Shown: in pieces, positions 21,391 through 30,209 of the stretch | Numbering within the stretch: the first letter of the stretch is position 1 | How the letters are laid out: each line of letters starts with the position of its first letter | Origin: Corallococcus sp. EGB | GTDB lineage: Bacteria; Myxococcota; Myxococcia; Myxococcales; Myxococcaceae | Length of the DNA: 64,000 nt | Direction of reading: 5' to 3' | Assembly: GCF_019968905.1 (NCBI RefSeq) | Contig: NZ_CP079946.1 | Location: 248,001-312,000, forward strand | Position numbers and translations under genes: made by a program | The notes under the pieces: model-generated | Told to the model about the DNA's origin: nothing | Seen by the model: only the letters and a program-made list of their open reading frames with translations | Database searches by the model: none

Positions 21391-22797
21391 GTGTCCGAAC
21401 CCACCGCTTCCTCCTCCCGTTCCACCCGCGTCCTCGTGGCCGATGACCAGCCGGACGTGCTGGAGGCGCTGCGGCTCCTGCTCAAGCGCGACGGCTACAC
21501 GGTGGTGAGCGCGCAGTCCCCCGCGGGCGTGAAGGCCACGCTGGACGCGGAGGACGTGGACCTGGTGTTGATGGACCTGAACTACGCGCGCGACACCACG
21601 TCCGGGCGCGAGGGCCTGGACCTGCTGGGCGAGCTTCGCGCGAGGGACGCGCTGCTGCCCGTGGTGGTGATGACGGCGTGGGGGAGCGTGGAGGGCGCGG
21701 TGGAGGCGATGCGCCTGGGCGCGCGCGACTACGTGCAGAAGCCCTGGGACAACACGCGCCTGCTGGCCACGCTGCGCACGCAGCTGGAGTGGTCCCGGGC
21801 GCTGCGGCGAAGCCGGCGGCTGGAGGAGGAGAACCAGCACCTGCGCCGCGAGCAGGGGGGACGCTCGCCCATGGTGGGCGAGTCGCGGGCGATGCAGCCG
21901 GTGCGCAGGCTCATCGACCGGGTGGCGCCGTCCTCGGCGCCGGTGCTGGTGACGGGAGAGCACGGCACGGGCAAGGAGGTGGTGGCGCGGCTCATCCACG
22001 CGGCGAGCCCGCGCGCGGACCGGCCCTTCGTCGCGGTGAACTCCGGCGGCCTGTCCGAGGGCGTCTTCGAGAGCGAGCTCTTCGGACACGTGAAGGGAGC
22101 CTTCACGGACGCGAAGGCGGACCGCATCGGCTGCTTCGAGCTGGCGGACGGCGGCACGCTCTTCCTGGATGAGATTGGGAACATGCCGCTCACGCAGCAG
22201 GCGAAGCTGCTGCGGGTGCTCCAGACGGGGGAGCTGCACCCGGTGGGCTCGTCGCGGACCCGGCGCGTGGACGTGCGCGTGGTGAGCGCGACGAACGTGG
22301 ACCTGGGCCGGGCGGTGGCGGAGGGGCGCTTCCGCGAGGACCTGCTCTACCGGCTCAACACGGTGGAGGTGCAGCTGCCGCCGCTCCGGGAGCGCAGGGA
22401 GGACATCCCGTTGCTCGCGGCGCACTTCCTGGCGGCGCAGGGCCAGCGCTACGGCCGCCCGAACATCCACCTGGCGCCGGGCGCCATGGAGGCGCTCATC
22501 GCGTATCCCTGGCCGGGCAACGTGCGCGAATTGGAGCACGCGGTGGAGCGCGCGCTGCTGATGGCGGTGGGCGACCGGGTGGAGGCGGAGGACCTGCTGC
22601 TCAAGCGGATGGGGCCGCAGGCCGCGGGGAGCACGCGCCTGGAGGAGATGACGCTGGAGGAGGTGGAGCGCTACCTCATCGAGCGCGCGCTCGGCCGGCA
22701 CGACGGCAACGTGAGCGAAGCAGCGAAGGCGCTGGGGCTGTCGCGCAGCGCGCTCTACCGGCGGCTCCAGTACTACGGCATCAAGGGCGCGCGGTGA
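21391..22797 (+). CDS. Sigma-54-dependent response regulator (NtrC family)
   Basis: The domain order is receiver, AAA+, Fis-type HTH, in about 468 aa. Phospho-acceptor is Asp 62 (LVLMDLNY). Walker A is GEHGTGKE, followed by the sigma-54 contact loop, which reads GAFTDA instead of the usual GAFTGA. Walker B is GGTLFLDEIGN, and the HTH is NVSEAAKALGLSRSALYRRL. The start is uncertain: TTG 21370, GTG 21382 and GTG 21391 are in frame with no strong SD. It follows the permease gene by ~40 bases and precedes its kinase by 10. It probably activates a sigma-54 promoter, perhaps its own operon's. Confidence 0.88.
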   Translation: MSEPTASSSRSTRVLVADDQPDVLEALRLLLKRDGYTVVSAQSPAGVKATLDAEDVDLVLMDLNYARDTTSGREGLDLLGELRARDALLPVVVMTAWGSVEGAVEAMRLGARDYVQKPWDNTRLLATLRTQLEWSRALRRSRRLEEENQHLRREQGGRSPMVGESRAMQPVRRLIDRVAPSSAPVLVTGEHGTGKEVVARLIHAASPRADRPFVAVNSGGLSEGVFESELFGHVKGAFTDAKADRIGCFELADGGTLFLDEIGNMPLTQQAKLLRVLQTGELHPVGSSRTRRVDVRVVSATNVDLGRAVAEGRFREDLLYRLNTVEVQLPPLRERREDIPLLAAHFLAAQGQRYGRPNIHLAPGAMEALIAYPWPGNVRELEHAVERALLMAVGDRVEAEDLLLKRMGPQAAGSTRLEEMTLEEVERYLIERALGRHDGNVSEAAKALGLSRSALYRRLQYYGIKGAR

Positions 22798-22807
22798 AGC
22801 GCGCGTC

Positions 22808-24184
22808 ATGAAGCTCGCGCACGAACAGGACGCGCACGAACAGAAGTCGCGCGTGCCGCACGACCTGCGCATCCTGTGGCTCGGGGTCCTCGCGGGGCTG
22901 CCCGCGGTCCTCGTGACGCTCGCGCTCCTCTGGACGGGGGACTTCACCGCGAAGGTCCGCTGGACGCTGTCCGTGCTCGTGGTGGGCGTTCACGCCGGAG
23001 CATGCCTGGCGCTCCGCGAGCGCGTCGTGCGGCCCCTGCACACCGTCGCGGGCCTGCTGGCCGCGCTGCGCGAAGGGGACTACTCCGTGCGCGGCCGGGG
23101 CGGACACGTGGGAGACCCGCTCGGGGAGGTGCTCCTGGAGGTCAACGCCCTGGGCGACACCCTGCGCGAACAGCGCCTGGGCGCGCTGGAGGCCGGCGCG
23201 CTGCTGGGGCAGGTGATGGAGGCCATCGACGTCGCGGTGCTCGCCTTCGACGCCAGCGGCACGCTCAAGCTGGTGAACCGGGCGGGCGCCCGGCTCGTGG
23301 GCCTCCCGCGAGCGCAGCTCCTGGGGCAGCGCGCGGACTCCCTCGGCTGGAGCGAGCTGCTGGAGGGCCCCGCTCCCCGCCGCCTCACCCGCGTCTTCGC
23401 GCAACAGGACGGCGGCCCCTACGAGCTGTGGCGAGGCTCCTTCCGCGAAGGAGGCCAACCCCACCAGCTCGTCGTGCTCACCGACCTGCGTCTGGCATTG
23501 CGCGAGGAAGAACGGGAAGCCTGGCGCCGGCTGGTCCGCGTCCTCAGCCACGAAATCAACAACTCCCTCACCCCCATCCAATCCATCGCGGACGCGCTGC
23601 GAGACACCCTCGCCCTGGTGCCGCGCCCCGAGGACTGGGAGGAGGACGCCCGTCACGGCCTGGGCATCATCGCCCGCCGCGCGGAGGCCCTGTCGCGCTT
23701 CATGTCCGCGCACGCGCGGCTCGCGCGCCTGCCCCCGCCCAGCCTGGGGCCCGTGGAGGTGGAGCCCTGGGTCCGTCGAGTGGCCGCCCTGGAGCCGCGT
23801 CGCCCCGTCGCCGTGCGCCCGGGCCCCGGCCTCACCGTGCCCGGAGACGGAGACCAGCTGGAGCACTTGCTCATCAACCTGGTCCGCAACGCCGTGGACG
23901 CGGTCCTGTCGGACGGAGGCTCGGGCGGTGTCTGGGTTTCCTGGGCGGTGCACACGCCCGGCGCCGTGGAGGTCTGGGTGGAGGACGAAGGCCCCGGCCT
24001 CGCCGACACGTCGAACCTCTTCGTGCCCTTCTTCACCACCAAGCCCCAGGGCAGCGGCATCGGCCTGGCGCTCAGCCGGCAGATCGCCGAAGCGCACGGT
24101 GGCAGCCTGCGCCTGGAGAACCGCACCGACGGCCGGGGCTGCCGCGCGAGGCTCAGGCTCCCGCTGGACGCTCCGCGCGCGTGA
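22808..24184 (+). CDS. Membrane histidine kinase, NtrY-like
   Basis: The 458-aa protein has two membrane helices (about residues 21-41 and 49-68), a HAMP-like segment, a PAS-like domain (about 130-230), the H-box LSHEINNSLTPIQS with His 248, N-box LINLVRNAVDA, G1 box DEGPGL and G2 box GSGIGLAL. This matches NtrY/NtrB-type kinases paired with NtrC regulators. The periplasmic part between the helices is very short, so sensing is probably intramembrane or cytoplasmic. Its last 32 bases overlap the convergent membrane-protein gene. Confidence 0.9.
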   Translation: MKLAHEQDAHEQKSRVPHDLRILWLGVLAGLPAVLVTLALLWTGDFTAKVRWTLSVLVVGVHAGACLALRERVVRPLHTVAGLLAALREGDYSVRGRGGHVGDPLGEVLLEVNALGDTLREQRLGALEAGALLGQVMEAIDVAVLAFDASGTLKLVNRAGARLVGLPRAQLLGQRADSLGWSELLEGPAPRRLTRVFAQQDGGPYELWRGSFREGGQPHQLVVLTDLRLALREEEREAWRRLVRVLSHEINNSLTPIQSIADALRDTLALVPRPEDWEEDARHGLGIIARRAEALSRFMSAHARLARLPPPSLGPVEVEPWVRRVAALEPRRPVAVRPGPGLTVPGDGDQLEHLLINLVRNAVDAVLSDGGSGGVWVSWAVHTPGAVEVWVEDEGPGLADTSNLFVPFFTTKPQGSGIGLALSRQIAEAHGGSLRLENRTDGRGCRARLRLPLDAPRA

Positions 24185-24671
24185 GGCGCTTCTTGCTGGG
24201 CGCGGCCTCGGGCCCGGTGGGTATGGCGGGGACCGCGTCAGGCTCCGGCACGGGCGCGGCCAGCCGGTAGAGCACCGCGGTCGCCGCCCAGAAGAACATC
24301 ACGCTGAACCCCACGTGGATCCACCGCGCCCCGGACCACTGCTGGATCGACGGGGGCAGCGCCTCCACCGAGACGAAGACGCCCAGCCACTGCCCCAGCC
24401 AGCACAGCCCCGTCACCCACAGCACGCGCTGCCACGAGGCCACCCGCGTGGGCCCGAAGGCATACCGGTGCAGGCCCCACAACAGCCCCACCGCGCAGCC
24501 CCACAGCGCCAGCCGTGTCAGCGAGAGCCCCCGGTGCGAAGGACCCAGTGGGTTCAGCTCCAGCACCCCGAAGCTCGGCGCCAGGATGAGCACCTGCACC
24601 AGCAGCACCCGGCGCACCCGCTCCGTCAGTCCCTTGAGGAGCTGCCCATACGTCCAGGTCAGCGCAATCAT
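24153..24671 (-). CDS. Small multi-pass membrane protein, unknown function
   Basis: The ~172-aa product has four hydrophobic segments (around VLLVQVLILAPSFGVL, LALWGCAVGLLWGL, VLWVTGLCWLGQWLGVFVSV and VGFSVMFFWAATAVLYRL) and a charged, Pro-rich cytoplasmic tail. I chose the ATG at 24671 because GAGGAGGG lies just upstream; an ATG at 24707 would add 12 residues. The 3' end overlaps the histidine kinase gene tail-to-tail by 32 bases. No family recognised. Confidence 0.6.
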   Translation of the reverse strand: MIALTWTYGQLLKGLTERVRRVLLVQVLILAPSFGVLELNPLGPSHRGLSLTRLALWGCAVGLLWGLHRYAFGPTRVASWQRVLWVTGLCWLGQWLGVFVSVEALPPSIQQWSGARWIHVGFSVMFFWAATAVLYRLAAPVPEPDAVPAIPTGPEAAPSKKRLTRAERPAGA

Positions 24672-24711
24672 GGGGCCCTCCTCGGGCACGAATGAGCGGT
24701 GCTTCATGAGA

Positions 24712-24800
24712 TGAACGGAGCGCCCTTTATTTCTTGATTTATTTGGTTGGGATGGACTCCCCGGCTTCCCCTACCCAAGCAATCTTCATGGGTTGGATTG
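24712..24800. other. AT-rich intergenic patch
   Basis: Between the small membrane protein and the upstream lipoprotein gene the base composition drops visibly: runs such as TTTATTTCTTGATTTATTTGG are rare in this window. It lies upstream of the minus-strand membrane gene and could hold its promoter, but I could not place convincing -35 and -10 boxes. Confidence 0.35.
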
Positions 24801-24812
24801 CCTCCCCAATGA

Positions 24813-26093
24813 CTATTCAAAGATGGACAGCTCGGAGAGGGTATAGAGATCGGCGGGTGGGGCGCTTCCGTCGTAGGTAAGGGATTCCACGGAGAAGCGC
24901 ACGAAGCGCGCGGGCTCCGTGCTGGAGAGGGGGACATCCTGGAAGACGCGCTCTCGCCTGCCCAGCAGGAGCGGGGCGTCTCCGTAGGACGAGGCCTCTG
25001 CGGTGGGCTCGTTGAAGAAGCCGAGCTGTGCGTCGAGCAGGGATTGCTCGGTGGAGCTCAGGTCCCGCAGGACGACGCGTGCCAGGGATTGCCAGTGCTC
25101 GCCGTCCGCGCTGCCCTCCACGACGAGCGAATCCCTACCGCCGTAGCCTCGCAGATACTGAAGACCGCGCACCACCGCCCTGCGGGGCAGGGTGGGCCGG
25201 GGCAGGGTGATGACGACGCTGTGGACCCGCGGGTCGGTCTCCTTCTTGAAGAAGTCCACGGGCGTGAGCAGGCCATCCGTCCATGGACAGACATCCGGGA
25301 AGGACGGCTCGCACGGCGCGCCGCGGCTGATGGGGCGCAGTGTCCCCGCGGGCAGCGGTTCGGTGCCGGTGCGCCACTCCAGCCGGAAGTCCACGGAGCT
25401 CGCCTCGCTGCCCAGGGGCGAGAACAGCCACGTCCCTCCGCTGGCGGCCCGCAGCTGGACACGGGGACTGGCGAAGTCCTCCATCACCTGCGGGCTCGGC
25501 GTCCATGGAGAGGGGGCGCCTGTCTGGCGCCAGAGCAGCTCGCCGCCGGACGTGACCCACAGCAAGGGCTCCGGCGTGCTGGGCAGGATGGGGATGAGGT
25601 CGCCGTCCATGGAGCGCAGTTCCAGGGTGTCCGCCGTCACCGGCAGGGGCGGCGCCGGGGGCGCGGGAGGGAAGGCCACGCTGGGGCCCTGCTCACCGAC
25701 GCTCACGACCGGGTGCGCGTCCCACGCCTTCAGCTCGGGCAGCTCCACGTCATTCTGGAAGGAGAACGCAAGGGATGCGCCGCTGCCGTCCGCTTCCAGC
25801 GGCAGCGACATCCGGAACACGCACCGTCTGCCGGAGGGGTCCGTCTCGACGACGTCCTGGTAGAGCAATTCCAGGATGAAGTCGCCGGAGGCGTCGGGGA
25901 CGACGGTCCCGAAGGGCTGGAAGGACTCCTCCTCCGGATGCAGGCGCTCCAGGGGCAGCGGCTCGCCGGCGCGCGGTGAGCCGTCCCGGTGGAGCGCGCG
26001 GCCGTAGGCGAAGATGGGGTCCTCGGGATAGCGGTCGCAGCCGGTGACGGCGGAGGCCACGAGCGCCAGGGAGGTGACGAGTGCGCGTCGCAT
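24813..26093 (-). CDS. Lipoprotein with discoidin-like C-terminal region
   Basis: The 426-aa protein has a lipobox (AVTGC, Cys 19) and many beta-strand segments. The last ~130 residues, with the pattern SLVVEGSADGEHWQSLA and FVRFSVESLTYDG, resemble an F5/8 type C (discoidin) carbohydrate-binding fold. It starts one base after the stop of the TonB-dependent receptor gene, so the two are probably one transcription unit. By analogy with surface lipoprotein-receptor pairs it may be the ligand-binding partner of that receptor. This is inference. Confidence 0.65.
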   Translation of the reverse strand: MRRALVTSLALVASAVTGCDRYPEDPIFAYGRALHRDGSPRAGEPLPLERLHPEEESFQPFGTVVPDASGDFILELLYQDVVETDPSGRRCVFRMSLPLEADGSGASLAFSFQNDVELPELKAWDAHPVVSVGEQGPSVAFPPAPPAPPLPVTADTLELRSMDGDLIPILPSTPEPLLWVTSGGELLWRQTGAPSPWTPSPQVMEDFASPRVQLRAASGGTWLFSPLGSEASSVDFRLEWRTGTEPLPAGTLRPISRGAPCEPSFPDVCPWTDGLLTPVDFFKKETDPRVHSVVITLPRPTLPRRAVVRGLQYLRGYGGRDSLVVEGSADGEHWQSLARVVLRDLSSTEQSLLDAQLGFFNEPTAEASSYGDAPLLLGRRERVFQDVPLSSTEPARFVRFSVESLTYDGSAPPADLYTLSELSIFE

Positions 26094-26094
26094 G

Positions 26095-28875
26095 TCAGTA
26101 GGTCGCCTTGAGCCCGAAGAGCGGGAGGATGACGGGGATGCGGATGGGGGCGCGGACGGGATGGGTGCCCCGGGGGTTGTTGGGGTCGAAGTCGGACTCG
26201 TCCCGGTACTCGTAGGCCACCACCTCCTGCTGCGCGGAGAGGTTGAGCACGTCGAGCGACGCATCCAGGGTGAAGTCCTGGTAGGCCCACGACTTCGCGA
26301 TGCGCGCGTCCACGCGGAAGAACGGCGCCAGTCGCTGGGTGCGGTCCAGGTCCTGCCGCACCCAACGGTTCGTGCCGTCGCCGTCCGGCACCCAGCGCTG
26401 CGTCTGGGAGGTGATCTGCCCCGTCTCCGGGCGGCCGGTGTTGAAGTGCACCACCGTGCCCACGGTCCAGTTGTTGCCGAACTTGTAGCTGAGCGCGGCG
26501 TTGAACGTGTGCGCCTGTTCGAAGGCGAAGGGCAGCGTGCCCTCCACCGTCTCCAGGACCTTGTTGTCGTCGCTGAAGCGGGAGAAGCGCGCCTTCCGCC
26601 TGCTCTGCAGGAAGCTGTAGGACACCCAGCCGAACCAGTGGCGGCCCAGCGGGTGTCGGGCCATCAGGTCGAAGCCATAGGCGTAGCCGGTGGTGGCGGG
26701 GTCCGTGTCCAGGCTGAGCCGGCGGCGGCGGTTCTCCGCCACGTCCTTCAGGTCGAACTCCACCGCGCGGAACAGCGGGTTGAAGTACGCGTCCGCGCTC
26801 AGCTCCAGCCCCTCGAAGGCCTTCCACTCCGCGCCCACGTCGAGCTGCGCGCCGGACTGGAGGCCGTAGCGCAGGCTCGCGGTGTCGATGGCGGGCACGT
26901 GCACGAGCACGGTGGGGGGCTGGTGGTACAGGCCCGCGCCGCCCTTGAGCGTGAGGGTCTCCGTCAGCGCGTGGCGCACGGCCAGGCGCGGCTCCACCGC
27001 GGTGAAGGTCATGCCCGGCACCAGGTGGTACGCGTCCACGCGCAGGCCCGGCGTCACGGACCAGCGCTCCGAGGGCTTCCACGTGGCGGACGCATACGCG
27101 CCGGAGAAGGTGGCCAGCGCGCTCGGGCGCTTGAGCGGATCCGCGTCGTCCGAGGGGCGCCACCCTGGAGGCCGCGCGGTGCCGGCGAGCACGGTGGCGG
27201 AGCGACGGTGCTCCACGTCCGCGCCCAGGGTCAGGTCCAGTGAGGACGTCAGCGTCCGGCGCCATCCCGCGCGAGCGGAGACGCTCGCCTGACTCAGGCT
27301 GTACTCGCCCACCTGCTCGCGGATCAGCTCCCTTCCGGTGTCGCGCGTCCGTTCGCCGGTGAGGCCCAGTCCGTCCCAGCCCAGCGTGACGCCCACCTCG
27401 CCCTCGCCGCCCGCCACGGGGTGCGTGCCGCGCAGGTCGATGCGGTGGAAGCGCGACACGACGCCGCCTCCGTCCGCGGCGTCCCGCAGCTCCGGCGCGA
27501 CGCCCACGTCGTCGGAGCTGCCGAGCGCGAACAGGCGCAGGCGGCCCTGGCCCACCTTCTGCTCGATGCGCGCCTGGTAGTCCCAGAAGCCCGCGCGCAC
27601 CTTCTCCGCGTCCGAGCTCTGGAAGGTATTGGCCGCCAGCGAGATGAGCAGCGCGGTGTAGCTGATGCGGCCCGCGAGGCTGACGCTGGTGCCGGTGGAC
27701 TCGAAGGGCTGTTCGATGAAGCCGCCCGCGTTGATCAGGTCCGCGTACGCGGTGAAGTGCAGCCGGTCCTCGCGCGGGCGGCTGAGGCGCCCCTCCACCG
27801 CGCCGCCCAGCACGCGGCCGTACTGCACCGGCGGCGCGCCCGAGTAGAAGTCCACGGTGTCGATGAAGTCCGGGTGCACCACCGCGGGCCCGAGCAGCAG
27901 GTGGTACAGCATCGGGATGCGCACGCCGTCCAGGAAGAAGCCCGTGGCGGCGGGCTGGCTGCCGCGCACCACCGGGTAGCTGATGCCGGACGCGAGGCTG
28001 CCCACGCCCGGCATCAGCATCACCACGCGGAACGGGTCACCCAGGGTGCCGGGCACCTCGCGGATCTCCTGCTCGTGCAGGCTGATGCGCGTCACCTCCG
28101 TGCGCGGGCGCTCGTCGCGCACCACGGTCTCGTAGGGGTTCACCTCGCGAGGCTGGAGCCGGTAGATGACCTGGAGCGTCTGGCCCTGCGTCAGCGTCTC
28201 CGTGAACGCGGTCGTCGCGTGGCCCGGCGCGCGGACCTCCAGCGTGTGCGTGCCCGGCGTCACGTCCACCGTGAAGCGGCCCTGTGCGTCCGTGGTGGCG
28301 GCGGGCTCGGGCGCGCCGTCCAGGAAGAGCGCCGCGTCCGTCAGCGGGCGGCGCGTGCCGCGCGCGCGCACCTCGCCGGTGACGCGAGTGTCGGAGGCGG
28401 GGACCTGCACGGGCGGCGTGAAGCGGTAGACGAACGGCAGGCGCACCGCCACGGGCGTGCCGCCCAGGGTGGCCGGGGTGAAGCGCAGGCCCGGGGCCGC
28501 GGCGAGCGCCGCGTCGGTGAGGCGCGGCTCGGCGGCGGCGCGCACCACCTTCACCTCCGCGACGCGGCCGTCCACGTCCACCCGAAGCTCCAGCTCCACC
28601 TCGCCAGGCGTACCTTCCAAGCCTTCCGGCCAGGAGGCGGGCGCCTCCGCGGTGAGGACCGGCGGGACGAGCGTCGCGTCCCCCGCGTCGGGGGACAGGC
28701 CCAGGCGGACGGCGTCCTCGGCGGAGAGGGCCTGACCCGCGTCAGTGGCATGGACGTCCACCTCCACGGCGCGAGGCTCGCTGGTGGCGGAGGGCACGCC
28801 CTGCGCGCGAGCAACCGCGCCGGACAGCAGCACGACCGCCAGCACCAGGCGGACAGCGAGGGGGGGGAGGAGCAT
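26095..28875 (-). CDS. TonB-dependent receptor with fused TonB C-terminal domain
   Basis: The 926-aa protein has a signal peptide (ending near AVARA-QG). Residues ~80-155 match a TonB C-terminal domain: EVELELRVDVDGRVAEVKVV through LRFTPATLGGTPVAVRLPF. A carboxypeptidase-regulatory-like beta-sandwich follows (about 165-240), then a plug domain (PFRVVMLMPGVGSLASG, VVRGSQPAATGFFLDGVRIP), then a long outer-membrane barrel ending near LPLFGLKATY. It should transport a ligand across the outer membrane. The ATG at 28875 is chosen just before the signal peptide; an upstream GTG would add a few residues. A lipoprotein gene follows directly. Confidence 0.85.
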   Translation of the reverse strand: MLLPPLAVRLVLAVVLLSGAVARAQGVPSATSEPRAVEVDVHATDAGQALSAEDAVRLGLSPDAGDATLVPPVLTAEAPASWPEGLEGTPGEVELELRVDVDGRVAEVKVVRAAAEPRLTDAALAAAPGLRFTPATLGGTPVAVRLPFVYRFTPPVQVPASDTRVTGEVRARGTRRPLTDAALFLDGAPEPAATTDAQGRFTVDVTPGTHTLEVRAPGHATTAFTETLTQGQTLQVIYRLQPREVNPYETVVRDERPRTEVTRISLHEQEIREVPGTLGDPFRVVMLMPGVGSLASGISYPVVRGSQPAATGFFLDGVRIPMLYHLLLGPAVVHPDFIDTVDFYSGAPPVQYGRVLGGAVEGRLSRPREDRLHFTAYADLINAGGFIEQPFESTGTSVSLAGRISYTALLISLAANTFQSSDAEKVRAGFWDYQARIEQKVGQGRLRLFALGSSDDVGVAPELRDAADGGGVVSRFHRIDLRGTHPVAGGEGEVGVTLGWDGLGLTGERTRDTGRELIREQVGEYSLSQASVSARAGWRRTLTSSLDLTLGADVEHRRSATVLAGTARPPGWRPSDDADPLKRPSALATFSGAYASATWKPSERWSVTPGLRVDAYHLVPGMTFTAVEPRLAVRHALTETLTLKGGAGLYHQPPTVLVHVPAIDTASLRYGLQSGAQLDVGAEWKAFEGLELSADAYFNPLFRAVEFDLKDVAENRRRRLSLDTDPATTGYAYGFDLMARHPLGRHWFGWVSYSFLQSRRKARFSRFSDDNKVLETVEGTLPFAFEQAHTFNAALSYKFGNNWTVGTVVHFNTGRPETGQITSQTQRWVPDGDGTNRWVRQDLDRTQRLAPFFRVDARIAKSWAYQDFTLDASLDVLNLSAQQEVVAYEYRDESDFDPNNPRGTHPVRAPIRIPVILPLFGLKATY

Positions 28876-29096
28876 GGGCGCGTGCTTCAACACCGGCCCC
28901 CCGCGAAAGTGACACCCTCGCGGGTGCCCTGCCATGACACCCGCGTCGCGCCAGTCCGTCCTCGGGGGCGGAGCGCTGTGCGAACGCGCACGGCCCGCTG
29001 TCCCGCGGTGCCGCCCCCTGGAGCCGCGACTCGAGCCGTCGTTACACTTTTTCATGTCGAGTGGAAGCCACGGCCACGGCTTCGCGGGGAGGGCGC

Positions 29097-30209
29097 ATGC
29101 GCACGGTGAAGGATGAACTGCTGCTCCGGGCGATGGATCATGCGTTGTCGGCGCGAACGGTGGAGGCGGTGGAAGCGCTGGCGGCGCTCTATCGGTTGCT
29201 GGACGCGGAGCGCATTCCCGAGGACGAGAACTACGCCGTGTTCGCCACCGCGCTGTCGCGCCGGTTGGAGGGGGCGACGGGGGCGCTGCATCCGTACCGG
29301 GCCTCGGAGGTGGACGGAGGCGCGCCGCAGATTGAGTTGTTCCGGCGCTTGATGAAGCACCTGCCGCTGGCCTCGGCGGCGGACGCGGTGGCGAACGCGC
29401 TGCTGGCGGACTTCCTGAGCGGGCACGCGGAGGCGACGCTGCTGGACGTGGGAATTGGCCAGGGGCGGCAGGAGTGCAACCTGCTGCGGGCGCTGGCGAG
29501 GGCGGGCGCGCTGCCCCGGCACCTGATGGTGGTGGGGGTGGACCCCGGCGGCGCGGCCCTGGTGGAGGCGCGCGACGCGGTGCTGGCGGTGGCGGAGGAG
29601 GTGGGGCTGTCGCTCGAGTTCGTGAAGCTGGAGTCGCCGGTGGAGGACCTGGACGCGGCGACGTGGGCGGCGCTGCGCTCGGTGCGCCGGCCGCTGGTGG
29701 TGAACGCGGCGTTCGCGCTGCACCACATCGCGGAGAGGGAGACGTCGGGAGTGGAGGCGCGCGACGCGGTGCTGGCGCGGCTGGCGTCGCTGGGGCCGGT
29801 GGGCATGGTGCTGTGCGAGCCCCACGTGGACCACCACCGCGCTCCAGCGCGTGAGCGATTGAAGAACGCATGGCACCACTTCTCCCGCGTGTTCCAGTTG
29901 CTGGATACGCTGGACGTGCCGGGCGCGGAGCGGCGCGCCATCAAGCGGTTCTTCGGCCGGGAGGTGGACGACATCGTGGGCACGGTGAACGACGCGGAGC
30001 GGTGCGAGCGCCATGAGCTGGCCTCGGCCTGGTGGGAGCGGTTGCAGCGCGCGGGCTTCGCGCCGCGAGGCGGGCTGGAGGCGGTGTGCCCCGGCGACGT
30101 GCATCCGGCGGTGGGGCTGCTCAAGGGGGACGCGGGCACGGTGGGCATCACCTTCCGGGGCGATGTGCTGGTGTCGGTGCTGGCGGCGGTGCCGGGGGAG
30201 GGCGCGTGA
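29097..30209 (+). CDS. Bacterial GRAS-family protein (Rossmann methyltransferase-like)
   Basis: The 370-aa protein matches the GRAS fold in order. LLDVGIGQGRQECNLLRAL (residues 115-133) corresponds to the VHIID/Rossmann glycine region. LMVVGVDPGG (143-152) follows, then VVNAAFALHHI (201-211), the counterpart of the LAVN-F-LH motif. CEPHVDHHRAP (240-250) is next, then the PFYRE-like block WHHFSRVFQLLD...REVDDIV (259-293), and the SAW-like ERCERHE...WWERLQRAGF (301-321). In plants this fold is transcriptional (DELLA, SCR); bacterial members are thought to bind S-adenosylmethionine and methylate small molecules. The ATG follows GGGGAGG. The CinA-like gene overlaps its stop. Assignment is from motif order; the substrate is unknown. 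Confidence 0.8.
   Translation: MRTVKDELLLRAMDHALSARTVEAVEALAALYRLLDAERIPEDENYAVFATALSRRLEGATGALHPYRASEVDGGAPQIELFRRLMKHLPLASAADAVANALLADFLSGHAEATLLDVGIGQGRQECNLLRALARAGALPRHLMVVGVDPGGAALVEARDAVLAVAEEVGLSLEFVKLESPVEDLDAATWAALRSVRRPLVVNAAFALHHIAERETSGVEARDAVLARLASLGPVGMVLCEPHVDHHRAPARERLKNAWHHFSRVFQLLDTLDVPGAERRAIKRFFGREVDDIVGTVNDAERCERHELASAWWERLQRAGFAPRGGLEAVCPGDVHPAVGLLKGDAGTVGITFRGDVLVSVLAAVPGEGA

Noticed and set aside
18106..22947. A 1613-residue open frame on the minus strand
   Set aside because: It lies opposite a clear operon (MacA-like adaptor to the NtrC regulator), has biased Arg/His/Ala composition and no family motif. It is an antisense GC-rich shadow.
28876..29871. N-terminal extension of the TonB-dependent receptor frame
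   Set aside because: The extension is Pro/Arg-rich without homology, overlaps the GRAS gene's coding region, and the signal peptide begins at 28875.
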